Source of the DNA: Hymenobacter ginkgonis
GTDB lineage: Bacteria > Bacteroidota > Bacteroidia > Cytophagales > Hymenobacteraceae
Length of the DNA: 64,000 nt
Assembly (NCBI RefSeq): GCF_009755225.1
Contig: NZ_WQKZ01000002.1
Coordinates: 1,116,001-1,180,000, forward strand
Reading direction: 5' to 3'
Shown here piece by piece: positions 43,217 through 53,285 of this stretch (position 1 is the stretch's first letter; each line of letters opens with the position of its first letter). The notes beneath the pieces were generated by a model. It was not told the DNA's origin. It was given only the letters and a program-made list of their open reading frames with translations, and searched no databases. The translations under genes and the position numbers were made by a program.

Positions 43217-44746
43217 GTGCGCACGCGTAGTTTTTTGAGTGCAGGAAAACGGAGCGGCTGGCTGCTGGTGCTGTGGCTGCTGGGCAGCTTGGCCCTGCGT
43301 GCCCAGCCGGCGCCGGCGCCTAGCACTGGCCCTGGTACGGCCGTGCTAGTGCCCCCGCCCACGGCCGTGCCGTTGGTGGGGCCGTTCACGCTGGCGTTTC
43401 GGCTGAGCGGGGTGGCACTGGTGGGGCAGCCCGAATTTCCAGAACTAGAGGGCTTTCGCAAAGGAGGGCAGGCGCGCACTACCACTACCCGCCTGCTGCC
43501 CGGCGGCCGCCGCACCACCGAGCTTACCTTCACGCAGCGCTACCTGCCCTACGCCGAAGGGGATTACCAGGTGCCGCCCTTCGACCTCACCGTGAACGGG
43601 CAGGTGCTACACAGCCCCGGGGGCCGGGTGCGCGTGGGCGCGGGCCCTACCCCCCCCGCCACGGCCGGGGCCGCCATGCCACCGGGCACGGCCGTCGGCT
43701 CGCTCGACCAACTGCTGGGCAAGCCTAAGCCCCAGAACTTCTACGAGCCGCCCGACTTTGCCTCGCTGGCCTTGGAGGCCGACCAGCCGCGGGTGTACAT
43801 GGGCCAGGGCGTACACGTGGCCTTGTACTTTTACCTGCGGCCTGCCGACCAAGCGCTGCTCAATTTCTATGACTTCAACGGCCAGCTGACCGAGCTGTTG
43901 CGGCAGCTGCGGCAGCCTACTACGTGGGAGGTGCCCGCCGTGCAGCCCTCCGTGCTGCCCGACACTGTGCGCCGGGCGGGCGGGCAGGTGTACCTGCGTT
44001 TTCGGCTGGCCGAAAACACCTATTACCCCCTCACGGCGCAGCCGCTGCGCTTCCCAGCGCTGGCCCTAACCCTGACCAAGTTTAAGCTGCTTAAAAAGCC
44101 GCAGCCCGGTGATACCGAGCGCTTAGCCATCTACAAAACCTACACGGCGCCGGCCCTTACCATTGCCGTGCGCCCGCTGCCGCCCCGCCCTGGCGGAGCC
44201 GATAGCAGCAGCGTGGCCGTGGGCGACTACGTGCTGAGCGAGGGCATCAGCGGCACGCGCTTCCGCACGGGCGAGGCTTTCACCTACACATTTGGGGTAG
44301 AGGGCAGCGGCAATATGGCGGCGTTGCAGCTGCCGCTGCCCCGCCTACGCCCTGGCCAGGGCCTAGAGATATACGGTCCCACCATTCGGGAGGAAGCCCT
44401 GCCCGATGGCCGCCAACGCAAGAGCTTCCGCTTTCGGGTGGTGGCGCACCGGCCCGGCCCGGTGCCACTCGACAGCCTGTTTCACCTGCTTTTTTTCAAC
44501 CCTACCACGGCCCACTACGGCACCCTGCGGGCCGAAGTGAACCCATTCGTGGAGGGTGCCGCGCAAGCCCTGGCCACCGGCGCGCAGCCCGCCGACGACC
44601 CGTTTTACGGCCCCGCCCTGGCCCGCGCCGATGCCCAGCTGCAACCCCTCGACATCTACCAGCAGGTGAGCCGCTACGCCAGTTGGCTGGTGGCGGGCCT
44701 GCTTGTGGTAGCTACCGGCGGCTGGTGGCGGGCCAGGCGGGGCTAG
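43217..44746 (+). CDS. BatD-like protein
   Basis: The 509-residue protein starts at GTG and has a signal peptide ([16 protein letters not shown]). The segments [73 protein letters not shown] and [19 protein letters not shown] match the BatD (oxygen tolerance) family of beta-sandwich periplasmic proteins. A C-terminal membrane helix ([15 protein letters not shown]) anchors it. In Bacteroidota BatD usually sits with batA, batB and moxR, but here it stands alone, with moxR 40 kb away. GTG is the first plausible start in front of the signal peptide. Confidence 0.82.
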   Translation: MRTRSFLSAGKRSGWLLVLWLLGSLALRAQPAPAPSTGPGTAVLVPPPTAVPLVGPFTLAFRLSGVALVGQPEFPELEGFRKGGQARTTTTRLLPGGRRTTELTFTQRYLPYAEGDYQVPPFDLTVNGQVLHSPGGRVRVGAGPTPPATAGAAMPPGTAVGSLDQLLGKPKPQNFYEPPDFASLALEADQPRVYMGQGVHVALYFYLRPADQALLNFYDFNGQLTELLRQLRQPTTWEVPAVQPSVLPDTVRRAGGQVYLRFRLAENTYYPLTAQPLRFPALALTLTKFKLLKKPQPGDTERLAIYKTYTAPALTIAVRPLPPRPGGADSSSVAVGDYVLSEGISGTRFRTGEAFTYTFGVEGSGNMAALQLPLPRLRPGQGLEIYGPTIREEALPDGRQRKSFRFRVVAHRPGPVPLDSLFHLLFFNPTTAHYGTLRAEVNPFVEGAAQALATGAQPADDPFYGPALARADAQLQPLDIYQQVSRYASWLVAGLLVVATGGWWRARRG

Positions 44747-44772
44747 CTACTTTTACAGCTTATAACTACGGT

Positions 44773-45852
44773 ATGTCAAATAGTTTCGGAACGCTTTTTC
44801 GCATCACCACCTTCGGCGAATCGCACGGGGTAGGGATTGGGGTAATTATTGATGGCTGCCCGGCGGGTGTGCCGCTCGACTTGGCCGAGATTCAGGCGGC
44901 GCTCGATAGGCGGCGGCCGGGGCAGTCGGCGCTTACTACCCCCCGCCAGGAGGCGGACCGCGTGCAGGTGCAGTCGGGCACGTTTGAGGGCATGACGACG
45001 GGCACGCCCATTAGCTTATTTATTCCGAACGCCGACCAGCGCTCCGACGATTACTCGCACATTGCGCACGCCTACCGCCCCAGCCACGCCGACTACACCT
45101 ACGATGTGAAGTATGGCCGCCGCGATTACCGCGGCGGCGGCCGCAGCTCGGCCCGCGAAACGGCCGCCCGCGTGGCCGCCGGCGCCGTGGCCGCCCGGCT
45201 GCTAGCCCACTTCGGTGTGGCGGTAAAAGCCTACGTCTCGGCCGTGGGTGAGGTAGAAGTAACCAAAAGTTACGAGGAGCTAGACCTTAGCCTAATAGAG
45301 CGCAACCTTGTGCGCTGCCCCGACCCCGAAACGGCCGCCCGCATGGAAGACCGCATCCGGGCGGCGCAGGCGGCGCACGATACGGTAGGCGGCGTAATAA
45401 CCGGCGTGGCCACCGGCCTACCCCCCGGCTTGGGCGAGCCAGTTTTTGATAAGCTGCCTGCCGTGCTGGGCCACGCTTTGCTGAGCATCAACGCTGTGAA
45501 AGGTTTCGAGTTTGGCTCGGGGTTCGCGGGCACCAAGCTGCCCGGCTCGCAGCACAACGACGAGTTTTATACCGACGAAGCGGGCCGCGTGCGCACCCGC
45601 ACCAACCACAGCGGCGGCAGCCAGGGCGGCATTTCCAACGGCCAAGATGTCAATTTTCGCGTCGCCTTTAAGCCCGTGGCTACGCTCTTGCAGCGCCAGC
45701 AAACCATCAACGACCAAGGCGAAAGCATCGAGCTAGTGGGCCGCGGTCGCCACGACGCCTGCGTGCTGCCCCGCGCCGTGCCCATCGTAGAGGCCATGAC
45801 GCAGCTTGTGCTAGCTGATTTGCTCCTGCGCGCTCGGGCCAACCAGCTGTAA
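44773..45852 (+). CDS. aroC: Chorismate synthase
   Basis: The 359-residue enzyme makes chorismate from EPSP using reduced FMN. The family start [27 protein letters not shown], the segment [17 protein letters not shown], and the C-terminal [24 protein letters not shown] and [19 protein letters not shown] are all present. The ATG at 44773 gives the standard start; the longer frame overlaps the BatD gene end. It begins 26 bases after the BatD stop. Confidence 0.98.
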   Translation: MSNSFGTLFRITTFGESHGVGIGVIIDGCPAGVPLDLAEIQAALDRRRPGQSALTTPRQEADRVQVQSGTFEGMTTGTPISLFIPNADQRSDDYSHIAHAYRPSHADYTYDVKYGRRDYRGGGRSSARETAARVAAGAVAARLLAHFGVAVKAYVSAVGEVEVTKSYEELDLSLIERNLVRCPDPETAARMEDRIRAAQAAHDTVGGVITGVATGLPPGLGEPVFDKLPAVLGHALLSINAVKGFEFGSGFAGTKLPGSQHNDEFYTDEAGRVRTRTNHSGGSQGGISNGQDVNFRVAFKPVATLLQRQQTINDQGESIELVGRGRHDACVLPRAVPIVEAMTQLVLADLLLRARANQL

Positions 45853-46193
45853 ACCAACGAAGCAGAATGTGCGGGGGTAGGGAATGGGGCAAATTCTGCC
45901 TCCTACCCCCCCAGCTTAAAGCAGAGTCGCTCAGCGAAGCTATTTATAAGCAATCTAATTAAAAAAGGAATAATTTAAGCCAGAGCAAACAACTCTTATG
46001 GAGGGTATTTCGTTGTAAACCAACAGCATGAGTATGGGTTAGCAGGTCGTGGCCTTTATCTTGGCGCAACCTCTGTCCTAGTGTTGTTGTTATACCCGCA
46101 CTTTCTGGTTTATCGCGCAGTAGCTTCGGGATGTAAATTCCAGTTTAGGAGGCTGCCACGCGGCTTTTTTCTGTCGTTAATTTCCTAGCCATT
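45853..46193. other. Intergenic stretch after aroC
   Basis: No gene is supported. Just after aroC an inverted pair (GCAGAAT/ATTCTGC) overlaps a second possible pairing of GGGGGTAGG with CCTACCCCC (about 45862-45917), so two alternative hairpins are possible; one may end aroC. The rest is AT-rich leader sequence for the Nfu-type gene. Confidence 0.5.
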
Positions 46194-46796
46194 ATGTCTG
46201 CCATTTCGATTTACGCCGAGGCGTCGCCCAACCCTGAGAGCATGAAATTCGTGCTCAATTCTACCTTGCTGCCCGATGGCGTGAGCGTAGACTACCCCAA
46301 CCTGGAGGCGGCGGCCAACTCGCCCATCGCCCAGGAGCTGTTCAACTTCGACTACGTGGGCCGGGTGTTCATTGCCCAAAACTTCGTAACCGTCACCAAA
46401 ACGCAGCCCCAACTGAACTGGACCAGCATCATCCCCGAGCTGCGGCAGTTTATTAAGAGCTACGTGGAGGCCGGCGGCGAACTGTTTCTCGTTGACCCCG
46501 CCGCCGAGCAAAAGGCAGCCCAAGCTGCTAGCGCCGGCGACCCTACGCAGCAAGATGGCTTCACGTCGCAAAAAATCATCGACCTGCTCGATAACTACGT
46601 GCGCCCCGCCGTGGAGCAAGACGGCGGCAATATCACCTTCAAGTCGTACCACGATGGCATCGTGACCGTGAACCTGCAAGGTTCGTGCTCGGGCTGTCCT
46701 TCGGCCACGGTTACCCTCAAGTCGGGCATCGAAAACCTACTCAAGCGCATGGTGCCCGAAGTGCGCGAGGTAGTAGCCGAAGGCGTGCTGGTGTAG
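46194..46796 (+). CDS. Nfu-type iron-sulfur cluster protein
   Basis: The 200-residue protein joins an N-terminal Nfu domain (EASPNPESMKFVLNSTLLPDG, FNFDYVGRVFIAQNFVTVTK) to a C-terminal NifU-like domain with the cluster-binding CSGC pair (Cys165 and Cys168) in VNLQGSCSGCPSATVTLKSGIE. Such proteins hand Fe-S clusters to target enzymes. Cytoplasmic. A terminator follows at 46820-46850. Confidence 0.93.
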   Translation: MSAISIYAEASPNPESMKFVLNSTLLPDGVSVDYPNLEAAANSPIAQELFNFDYVGRVFIAQNFVTVTKTQPQLNWTSIIPELRQFIKSYVEAGGELFLVDPAAEQKAAQAASAGDPTQQDGFTSQKIIDLLDNYVRPAVEQDGGNITFKSYHDGIVTVNLQGSCSGCPSATVTLKSGIENLLKRMVPEVREVVAEGVLV

Positions 46797-46819
46797 TAGT
46801 CAGTTGCCAGTGCAGCAGT

Positions 46820-46850
46820 GAAAAGGCTGGGCGTTGCCCAGCCTTTTTTT
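46820..46850 (+). terminator. Terminator after the Nfu-type gene
   Basis: AAAAGGCTGGGC/GCCCAGCCTTTTTTT stem with a run of seven T. Confidence 0.9.
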
Positions 46851-46887
46851 ATGCCGTTACTTTAGCCAGAATTTTATCCTGAATGGC

Positions 46888-47745
46888 TTGGAACAAGAGG
46901 TACTGCTCGAATTACCGCCGTCGGTTTTACCCAGCTACCCGACGATTAAAGAAAGCTGGGCAGCCCTAGGTTGGTTTTTGCTAGGCACCATCCTGGTGGC
47001 GCTGGTCGTGCTGGTGCCGGTCGGAGCCTTGTGGCACCAGCAGGCACAGGCACGGCAATTGACTACGGCAGTAGTAGGCGAGGGCGGGTTGCTCCTTACC
47101 ATTTGGTGGCTGCACCGCCGGGCAGGGCCCGGGCGCTGGCCGCATCTGGTATGGCACAAGCAGGCCTTGCCTTGGTCGCTTTACGCCTGGCTGCCCGTGC
47201 TGGCGCCAGCGCAGGCCATACTGCTGACAACCTTGGCGCTATTACCCTTACCTAATTGGATGGACAAAACCTTCCAAGATTGGGCGCGCTACCCCGTGCT
47301 AGCGTTCGGAATAGGAGGTATTGTGGGGCCTGTGCTCGAAGAATACTTATTTCGAGGCATTCTGCTCCGTGGGTTGCTGCGCAATTACCGGCCGTGGGTG
47401 GCAATTGGGCAGTCAGCGCTGCTATTCGGAGCGTTTCACTTCAATCCGGCGCAAAGCGTTTCAGCCGCGCTGATGGGCTTGCTACTAGGCTGGCTCTATT
47501 ACCGCACCCAGTCGCTGGGTTTATGCATGGGCCTTCATGCGCTCAACAACCTATTTGCCTTCAGCATGATGCGCCTCTCAGAAACGTCGCACTATGCTGC
47601 ATTGGAAAACTACCAGTATGCGGTTGGGTATTGGGTGCTGGTGGTAGTTGCCGCAGGGGGGGTAGGGGCCTATCTATGGCAGCTTAATAAATTACCGTTG
47701 CCCCCCGGTGCAGCTAGTGCTGGGCCAGTGGCACCGCAGGCGTAA
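46888..47745 (+). CDS. CPBP-family intramembrane metalloprotease
   Basis: The 285-residue membrane protein has about seven hydrophobic helices. Its three conserved motifs are present: EEYLFRG (EExxxR), LLFGAFHF (FxxxH) and GLHALNNLF (HxxxN/B). Such proteins are Abi/CPBP-type proteases of unclear substrate. The TTG at 46888 is suggested as start, since the longer frame runs back into the terminator of the previous gene; an internal start is also possible. The terminator at 47756-47795 follows. Confidence 0.85.
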   Translation: MEQEVLLELPPSVLPSYPTIKESWAALGWFLLGTILVALVVLVPVGALWHQQAQARQLTTAVVGEGGLLLTIWWLHRRAGPGRWPHLVWHKQALPWSLYAWLPVLAPAQAILLTTLALLPLPNWMDKTFQDWARYPVLAFGIGGIVGPVLEEYLFRGILLRGLLRNYRPWVAIGQSALLFGAFHFNPAQSVSAALMGLLLGWLYYRTQSLGLCMGLHALNNLFAFSMMRLSETSHYAALENYQYAVGYWVLVVVAAGGVGAYLWQLNKLPLPPGAASAGPVAPQA

Positions 47746-47755
47746 CTGCCCCATG

Positions 47756-47795
47756 CAAAAGGGCGCTGAACCTCACGAGTTCAGCGCCCTTTTGC
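47756..47795. terminator. Bidirectional terminator
   Basis: AAAAGGGCGCTGAAC/GTTCAGCGCCCTTTT stem, 15 base pairs, between the convergent CPBP and DUF5777 genes. Confidence 0.9.
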
Positions 47796-47813
47796 GTAAA
47801 GTAGTAACGTGCT

Positions 47814-48725
47814 CTAGCGCCGCTGCTTTACTGTGAAATTGCGGCTTACATTGAAGCCCAAGAAAATATCACCCTTAAAGAAGTTGCCGGTAGTTTCGGC
47901 GATAAACTGCTTTTCAATCATACCGGGCGCGTTGGTGAGGTGCAGCTGAAAGATGTGGCCCCCGGTTTCAATATCTACGCCCACGGCCACGGCGTTGTGG
48001 TAGTGGTCGGCGGTGTATTTGCTCAGCAGCTGGTAGTATTCGGCGTTGACGGAGAAACGCTTGGTAATTTTATAGCGCCCGCCGCCGCCCAGAGCATACA
48101 CGTCGTTGTTTTCGCCTTCGCCCAGCACCAGGTTGCGGTGAATGAGGGTCGGCATAAGTTGCAACGACAAGTCGCTGCTGAACTTACGGGCGATGAGTGC
48201 CTGGTAGGTATAAGCCATCCGGTCATTCACGCTGCGGGGGTAGCCGTCGGTATAACGAAAGGTGGCCAGCGCCGCCGACGTAAACAGCGTGACCGACACC
48301 GGCACGGTATGCATGCCAGTTGTTTGCTGAATAAGCTTGTATTTCAGAAATCCGTCAATGGTTTTAACCAGCGAGGAACGGCCGAGGCCTACCTCCAGCC
48401 GGTTGGTCACGGCGTACTCCAGCGCCAGGCGAATTTGGGCATTGTCGAGACCAAAAAACTGGTAAGCTCCTTGGTTCAGGGTGCCGAAGTTGTGCGAAAA
48501 CAGAAATACCAGCGTGCCCTCGCCGGGCGTTTGCACCGTGTGGCCGTTGATGAGGCGTGTGCTCTTAAAGGTAGCATCTACTAGCTCGGTAGGCGCTTCC
48601 TTTTTCGCGTCTTTTTCGAGCTGGCCCAGCAGGTCGTCTTGGGCGTGCGCCGCGGGCGCCGCCAGCCCACCCAACAGTAGACTAAGCCCGGCTACGCGAG
48701 AAATAAAAGTAAATACTTGATTCAT
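47814..48725 (-). CDS. DUF5777-family outer-membrane barrel
   Basis: The 303-residue protein has a signal peptide (LLLGGLAAPAAHAQ), then FKSTRLINGHTVQTPGEGTLVFLFSHNFGTLN, the start of DUF5777, and repeated strand pairs (RLEVGLGRSSLVKTIDGFLKYKLI, NAEYYQLLSKY, GHIFQLHLTNAPGMIEKQF). It is a probable outer-membrane barrel of unknown function. It is the last of a three-gene cluster with a YceI-like protein and a haem-motif lipoprotein, a grouping I recognise from Bacteroidota. Confidence 0.88.
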   Translation of the reverse strand: MNQVFTFISRVAGLSLLLGGLAAPAAHAQDDLLGQLEKDAKKEAPTELVDATFKSTRLINGHTVQTPGEGTLVFLFSHNFGTLNQGAYQFFGLDNAQIRLALEYAVTNRLEVGLGRSSLVKTIDGFLKYKLIQQTTGMHTVPVSVTLFTSAALATFRYTDGYPRSVNDRMAYTYQALIARKFSSDLSLQLMPTLIHRNLVLGEGENNDVYALGGGGRYKITKRFSVNAEYYQLLSKYTADHYHNAVAVGVDIETGGHIFQLHLTNAPGMIEKQFIAETTGNFFKGDIFLGFNVSRNFTVKQRR

Positions 48726-48744
48726 AAGTAGAATAAATGGAAAG

Positions 48745-49365
48745 CTAGGGTTGGGAAACCAGGGCCGGCGCTACGACGTCGCACGTGAGGTTGACGCGGA
48801 TGCTGACCGACTTGGCAATGTGCTCGCGCACGAGCAGCGGAATATCGATGGAGTAGTCGGCCGGTGCCACGTTGAAATAGGCAAAGATGACCAGCTGGCC
48901 ATCGCGTAGCTGCAACGTGCCCGATACCAGTACTTTGTGGCTTACCCCGTGCATGTTGAGGGTGCCTTCTACCTCCACGTTTTGGGGGCCGACGCTCAGT
49001 TGCTTCTGCACTTGAGCCATGTTGACTAGTTGGCCGGTGAAAGTGGCTTTGGGGTACTTCTCCGATTCCATGTAATTCTCGTTGAAGTGCTCCTGCATGA
49101 GGGTGCGCTTAAACTGAAACTCGTGGATGGGCACCGAAAAAGCCAACTGGCCGGTGCTCATATCGATTACCGCCGCCACCTTGTCGTTGCGTGCCTCAAT
49201 GTCTTCCATAATGGAAGCTGAGAAGAAAGAAATATGCCCGGCGCGCGTCATATACTTGCCCTGGGCCTGGGCAACCCGCGGCCCGGCCAGCAGGCCAGCT
49301 AGCCACAGCAACAGCCCGAGCAGCAGCGGCCCCGGCGGACGCATACTTCGTGAAAGACCGGTCAT
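48745..49365 (-). CDS. YceI-family periplasmic protein
   Basis: The 206-residue protein has a signal peptide (LLGLLLWLAGLLAGPRVAQAQ) and the YceI lipocalin-like pattern: ISFFSASIMEDIEARND, QFKRTLMQEHFNENYMESEKYPKATFTGQL, and VEGTLNMHGVSHKVLVSGTL. YceI proteins bind long hydrophobic chains such as isoprenoids in the periplasm. It lies between the haem-motif lipoprotein upstream and the DUF5777 barrel downstream, all read in the same direction within short gaps. Confidence 0.92.
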   Translation of the reverse strand: MTGLSRSMRPPGPLLLGLLLWLAGLLAGPRVAQAQGKYMTRAGHISFFSASIMEDIEARNDKVAAVIDMSTGQLAFSVPIHEFQFKRTLMQEHFNENYMESEKYPKATFTGQLVNMAQVQKQLSVGPQNVEVEGTLNMHGVSHKVLVSGTLQLRDGQLVIFAYFNVAPADYSIDIPLLVREHIAKSVSIRVNLTCDVVAPALVSQP

Positions 49366-49413
49366 GCAAAAAGAGTAAGGAGCAGAAGGGAGGGGTAGGG
49401 CGCCGCCCGAGGC

Positions 49414-49836
49414 TTAGTTATTGAGCGCGCCAGCATCTACCCAGGCCTTGATAACGGCAATCTGGCAGTCGTTAAGCTTGGCGCCTACCTGCGGCATGGC
49501 CGGGAAACCGGGGTCGTGCCGAATATTGCCTACCATGTAAGGCACGCCGTTGATGCCATTGGTTGGCAAGGCATAATAATGCACCTGCGAAAAGTCATCC
49601 ATATTAAAATTGCCCTGCAGCGAAATAGGATTGTGGCAGGCATTGCGGCAATTCTGCGTTAGGATGGGAAGTACATCTAATTGGTAGCTCACCGCCTGAG
49701 GGACGTTGCAGGCCGTGGTAGGTTCTGGCTCCTTATATCCATTCGTGTACGAGCAAGCAGAGAGCAGAAAAGTGCCTAATGCGGTTGCCAGCAATAATGC
49801 ACGATTGCGAGAAACAGAAAGTATAAATAATTTCAC
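49414..49836 (-). CDS. Lipoprotein with haem-like CxxxCH motif
   Basis: The 140-residue protein starts at GTG, with a lipobox FLLSAC near residue 28. The mature part has YQLDVLPILTQNCRNACHN, like the first half of a c-type cytochrome domain, but the motif is C-x3-CH rather than the usual C-x2-CH. A later MPQVGAKLNDCQIAVIKAWVDAGALNN matches the C-terminal helix of such domains, with the Met of MPQ as a possible axial ligand. Probably a periplasmic, lipid-anchored cytochrome-like protein. It heads the cluster with YceI and DUF5777. Confidence 0.82.
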   Translation of the reverse strand: MKLFILSVSRNRALLLATALGTFLLSACSYTNGYKEPEPTTACNVPQAVSYQLDVLPILTQNCRNACHNPISLQGNFNMDDFSQVHYYALPTNGINGVPYMVGNIRHDPGFPAMPQVGAKLNDCQIAVIKAWVDAGALNN

Positions 49837-50242
49837 AAAAAAAGGAATTTTAGTAATTTAGGCAATTTAATGCAGGAAAGTTATGGATAAAATAGTGAAT
49901 CTTAAAGAAAATGCGATTGAATTGGATTAAGATTCAGGTTTTTGCCTTCATCTAATTACCTGTTTCATTTCCTTCAAAATTCTCTCTGGAGCATCCATTT
50001 TACAGCTCAATTGCGGTAGCCTAGAGCACGCCGCTATTGGCCAGTTAATTTTAACGGATAGCAACCTACGCGGCCGGGCAAAACTAAGATTGCGAGAAAC
50101 GCATAATTGACTATTTTCGTTAAATAAACCTTCTGGCCAGTTGAAGGTGTGCGAACAGTTGCTGGCATTGGCCATCCACTTAAACGCGGCCAGCGCAGGG
50201 CGCGACACCGCAGTAAGCTGGGGACAACGCTGACAAGTAGCC
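49837..50242. other. Intergenic stretch with one doubtful ORF
   Basis: No gene can be supported. A minus-strand frame at 49948-50244 (98 codons, starting MATCQRCPQLTAVSRP) begins right after the SecDF terminator and has an unusual composition for this genome. I recognise no family in it. The rest is AT-rich and includes the leader of the haem-motif lipoprotein. Confidence 0.35.
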
Positions 50243-50280
50243 ATAAAAAAAGCCTGACCAAACGGTCAGGCTTTTTTTAT
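50243..50280 (-). terminator. Terminator after secDF
   Basis: AAGCCTGACC/GGTCAGGCTT stem with T runs on both strands, just after the secDF stop. Confidence 0.9.
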
Positions 50281-50297
50281 GGCGTGGTAATGGGGGT

Positions 50298-53285
50298 CTA
50301 TACCGTAGCGCGGTTCAGTTTGGGGGCATCGCCCGCTAAGCTGTCAATTTCTTCGCCCGCGGCTTTGCGCTCGCGCTCCTCTTTTTTACCATAGGTATCG
50401 AGGATGATGGGGGTAGCGATGAACAGCGACGAATACGTGCCGAAGATGATGCCAATAATCATGGCGAACGAGAACGAACGCAGCGTTTCGCCGCCGAAGA
50501 TGTAGAGAATCACTACTACTAGGAACACAGTCGTGAACGTAATCATGGTGCGCGAGAACGTCGAGTTCAGGGCCGGGTTCACTACTTGGGCAAACGTCAG
50601 CTTGGGGTTTTCGCGCAGGTATTCGCGCACCCGGTCGTAAATCACCACTGTGTCGTTCATCGAGAAGCCGATAATGGAAAGTACGGCCGCCACGAAAATC
50701 TGGTCCATCTCGTAGTTGATGCCAAAGGCGCGGGCGATGGGGTAGGAAGCAATTACCAACAGCGCATCGTGGAAGAGGGCGATAACGGCAGCCATTGAGT
50801 ACTGCCACTTTTCGAAGCGAAACAATACGTACACGAAGATGCCGAGCAGCGTGAGTGCCAGGCTCAGGAACGAGGTGCGTTTGATGTCGTCGGCGATGGT
50901 GGCGCCTACTTTAGAGGTCGATTTAATAACCGGTGCGTCGGCCGAATACTTGGTTAGGCCTTGGTTGAGGTCATCGAGTACTTGCTTGTCAGCGGTCTGG
51001 CTTTCGTCTTCCGACAGGTAGCTGGTCGTGATGCGCAGGCGGTCAGGGGCGCCGTACTGCTTCACCTCAAGGCCGGCATTTTTGAAGACGGGTTCTAGGG
51101 TCGAACGCACGTCGGAAGCGACCATGGCCTTGTTGAAATCAACTACATAAGCGCGGCCACCGCGGAAGTCAACGCCCAGGTTGGGGCCGCCTTGCAAGTA
51201 CATCAGCACGAAGCCAATGACGATAACGATAGTCGAGAAAGCGTAGGCAATTTTACGCTTGCCCACGATGTCGAAGTTGACATTCTTAAACAGGTTGCGC
51301 GAGAGGAAGGTCGAGAACGTAATGCGGCTCGTCTCCTTACCCTTAATGAGAGCCTCGATGATGAGGCGCGACACGTACACCGCCGACAAGAACGAGGTGA
51401 GTACGCCAATACCCAGCGTCACGGCGAAGCTCTGCACTGGGCCGGTGCCGAAGAAACCGAGGATGATGGCAATCAGCATCGTCGTCACGTTGGAGTCGAA
51501 GATGGCCGAGAAAGCGCGCGAATAGCCTGCGTTCACGGCATCGTGCAGCGAGTGGCCGTGGTCAAGTTCTTCCCGAATCCGCTCAAAAATCAGCACGTTC
51601 GCATCCACCGACGAGGCAATAACGAGGATAAGACCGGCGATGCCGGGTAGGGTAAGGGCAGTGCCAAACTGCGCCAACACTCCCAGAATCAGGAACATGT
51701 TGAAGAGCAGCGCGGCATCGGCCACGAGGCCGGCGCGGCCGTAGTACACGGTCATGAAGACCATGATAATGAGCAAGCCAGCCAGCGACGAATATAAGCC
51801 TTGGTTGATGGCTTCTTTACCCAGCGAAGGACCTACTACGGCTTCTTCGACAATGCGGGTAGGGGCGGGTAGCTTACCCGCTTTCAGCACCTGGGCCAAG
51901 TCTTGCGCTTCGTCGATGCTGAAATTGCCCGAAATGCTGGTGTTGCCACCCGAGATTTCGCTCTGCACTACGGGGTCCGAATACACTACGTCGTCGAGTA
52001 CCACGGCTACTTGCTTGCCGATGTTGGCACCCGTCATCTTCTGCCACTTGCGCGAGCCCGTGGGGTTCATGCTCATGCTCACTTCGGGGCGGCCGGTTTG
52101 GTCGTAGTCCTGGCGGGCATCGCTTACTACCTCGCCGCTAATGGGGGCAGCTATAGTGCCGGTACGGTCTTTCTTCACGGCCACCAAGCGCAGAAACTGC
52201 TGCTTATCAGCATCAATCGGCTTGGCGATGTAAAGCAGCGCCATGTTGGGCGGCATAATGCTACGAGCTTCTTCCGAACGCAGCACCACATTCATTTGGG
52301 CCGTATCGCGCAGGTTCACGCCCAGCGTGCCGGGCATCGTGAGCAGCCGCGCCAGCACACCACCTTTTTGAGCGGCGGCCGAGTCAGTTTTAGCCGCAGC
52401 GGCGGGCGTCTTTTTGGCAAGCTGCGCGGCGAGCGAGTTGGCGTCGCCAGTGGTAACAGTCGAGTCGGTCTTGGCCGTAGCGGCAGGGGTAGTAGCACCG
52501 GCTTTCTCCTTGGCCGTCAGCACTTGGTCGAGCTGCGCCAGGTAGGGCGTTACTTCATTCTGGGGCCACACTTCGTAAAATTCGAGCTTGGCCTGGCCTT
52601 GCAGCAGCTTGCGCACGCGGTCGGGGTTATCCACGCCGGGTAGTTCTACCTGAATGCGGCCAGTACCCTTTACGCGCTGAATGTTGGGCTGGTTGACGCC
52701 GAACTTATCCACCCGCTTGCGCAGAATGTCGAACGAGCGGTCGATGGCGTCTTCCTCCTCCTTGTTAATCGCCGACAGCACGCGGTCGTCCGACGTGTTG
52801 AGGTCAATTTTGCGGTCTTTGTTAACCGAGTTAGCGAAGATGCGCGCCAGTGGTTTATCGGGCGATACTTCCTTATAAGCCTGGTAAAACAGGGTAGTAA
52901 ATGGCGTGCCCGAGTTGGTTTTCTGACGCTCCTGCGCCAGTTCAATCGCCTTGTTGAAGCCCGCATCTTTCGAATTGCCGGCCATGGCGCGTACAATTTC
53001 TACCGGCGAAACTTCCAGCGTCACGTGCATGCCGCCTTTCAAGTCGAGGCCGAGGCCAAGCTCATTCTGGCGTACGTCGCGGTAGGTGTAGGGCCCAAAA
53101 ACGGGGGCGCGCCATACCGAGTCGAGGTAGTGCTGGCGCTGGGTTTCGTTGAGTTGGCCGTTGTGCGTGGCGTAGACCACTGCTTTTTGCTGCACCCCAC
53201 GCGAGACGTAGGTGAAGAACAAAAAGTACGCGCACAGCACCGAAACAACGACGGTGAGGGCGATAATGATACCTTTGTTACGCAT
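50298..53285 (-). CDS. secDF: Protein translocase SecDF fusion
   Basis: The 995-residue inner-membrane protein fuses SecD and SecF, as is normal in Bacteroidota. It begins with MRNKGIIIALTVVVSVLCAYFLFF (first helix), then GLDLKGGMHVTLEV (SecD). Mid-protein shows SecD membrane helices (VDANVLIFERIREELDHG); the SecF part has GPNLGVDFRGGRAYVV and MNDTVVIYDRVREYLREN. It uses proton motive force to help complete protein export through SecYEG. The ATG at 53285 precedes the first helix; the longer frame is not conserved-looking. It has one of the longest proteins in the window. Confidence 0.97.
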   Translation of the reverse strand: MRNKGIIIALTVVVSVLCAYFLFFTYVSRGVQQKAVVYATHNGQLNETQRQHYLDSVWRAPVFGPYTYRDVRQNELGLGLDLKGGMHVTLEVSPVEIVRAMAGNSKDAGFNKAIELAQERQKTNSGTPFTTLFYQAYKEVSPDKPLARIFANSVNKDRKIDLNTSDDRVLSAINKEEEDAIDRSFDILRKRVDKFGVNQPNIQRVKGTGRIQVELPGVDNPDRVRKLLQGQAKLEFYEVWPQNEVTPYLAQLDQVLTAKEKAGATTPAATAKTDSTVTTGDANSLAAQLAKKTPAAAAKTDSAAAQKGGVLARLLTMPGTLGVNLRDTAQMNVVLRSEEARSIMPPNMALLYIAKPIDADKQQFLRLVAVKKDRTGTIAAPISGEVVSDARQDYDQTGRPEVSMSMNPTGSRKWQKMTGANIGKQVAVVLDDVVYSDPVVQSEISGGNTSISGNFSIDEAQDLAQVLKAGKLPAPTRIVEEAVVGPSLGKEAINQGLYSSLAGLLIIMVFMTVYYGRAGLVADAALLFNMFLILGVLAQFGTALTLPGIAGLILVIASSVDANVLIFERIREELDHGHSLHDAVNAGYSRAFSAIFDSNVTTMLIAIILGFFGTGPVQSFAVTLGIGVLTSFLSAVYVSRLIIEALIKGKETSRITFSTFLSRNLFKNVNFDIVGKRKIAYAFSTIVIVIGFVLMYLQGGPNLGVDFRGGRAYVVDFNKAMVASDVRSTLEPVFKNAGLEVKQYGAPDRLRITTSYLSEDESQTADKQVLDDLNQGLTKYSADAPVIKSTSKVGATIADDIKRTSFLSLALTLLGIFVYVLFRFEKWQYSMAAVIALFHDALLVIASYPIARAFGINYEMDQIFVAAVLSIIGFSMNDTVVIYDRVREYLRENPKLTFAQVVNPALNSTFSRTMITFTTVFLVVVILYIFGGETLRSFSFAMIIGIIFGTYSSLFIATPIILDTYGKKEERERKAAGEEIDSLAGDAPKLNRATV

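Noticed and set aside
49948-50244. 98-codon minus-strand frame as a gene
   Set aside because: No domain, unusual composition, and it starts inside terminator sequence; left as doubtful.
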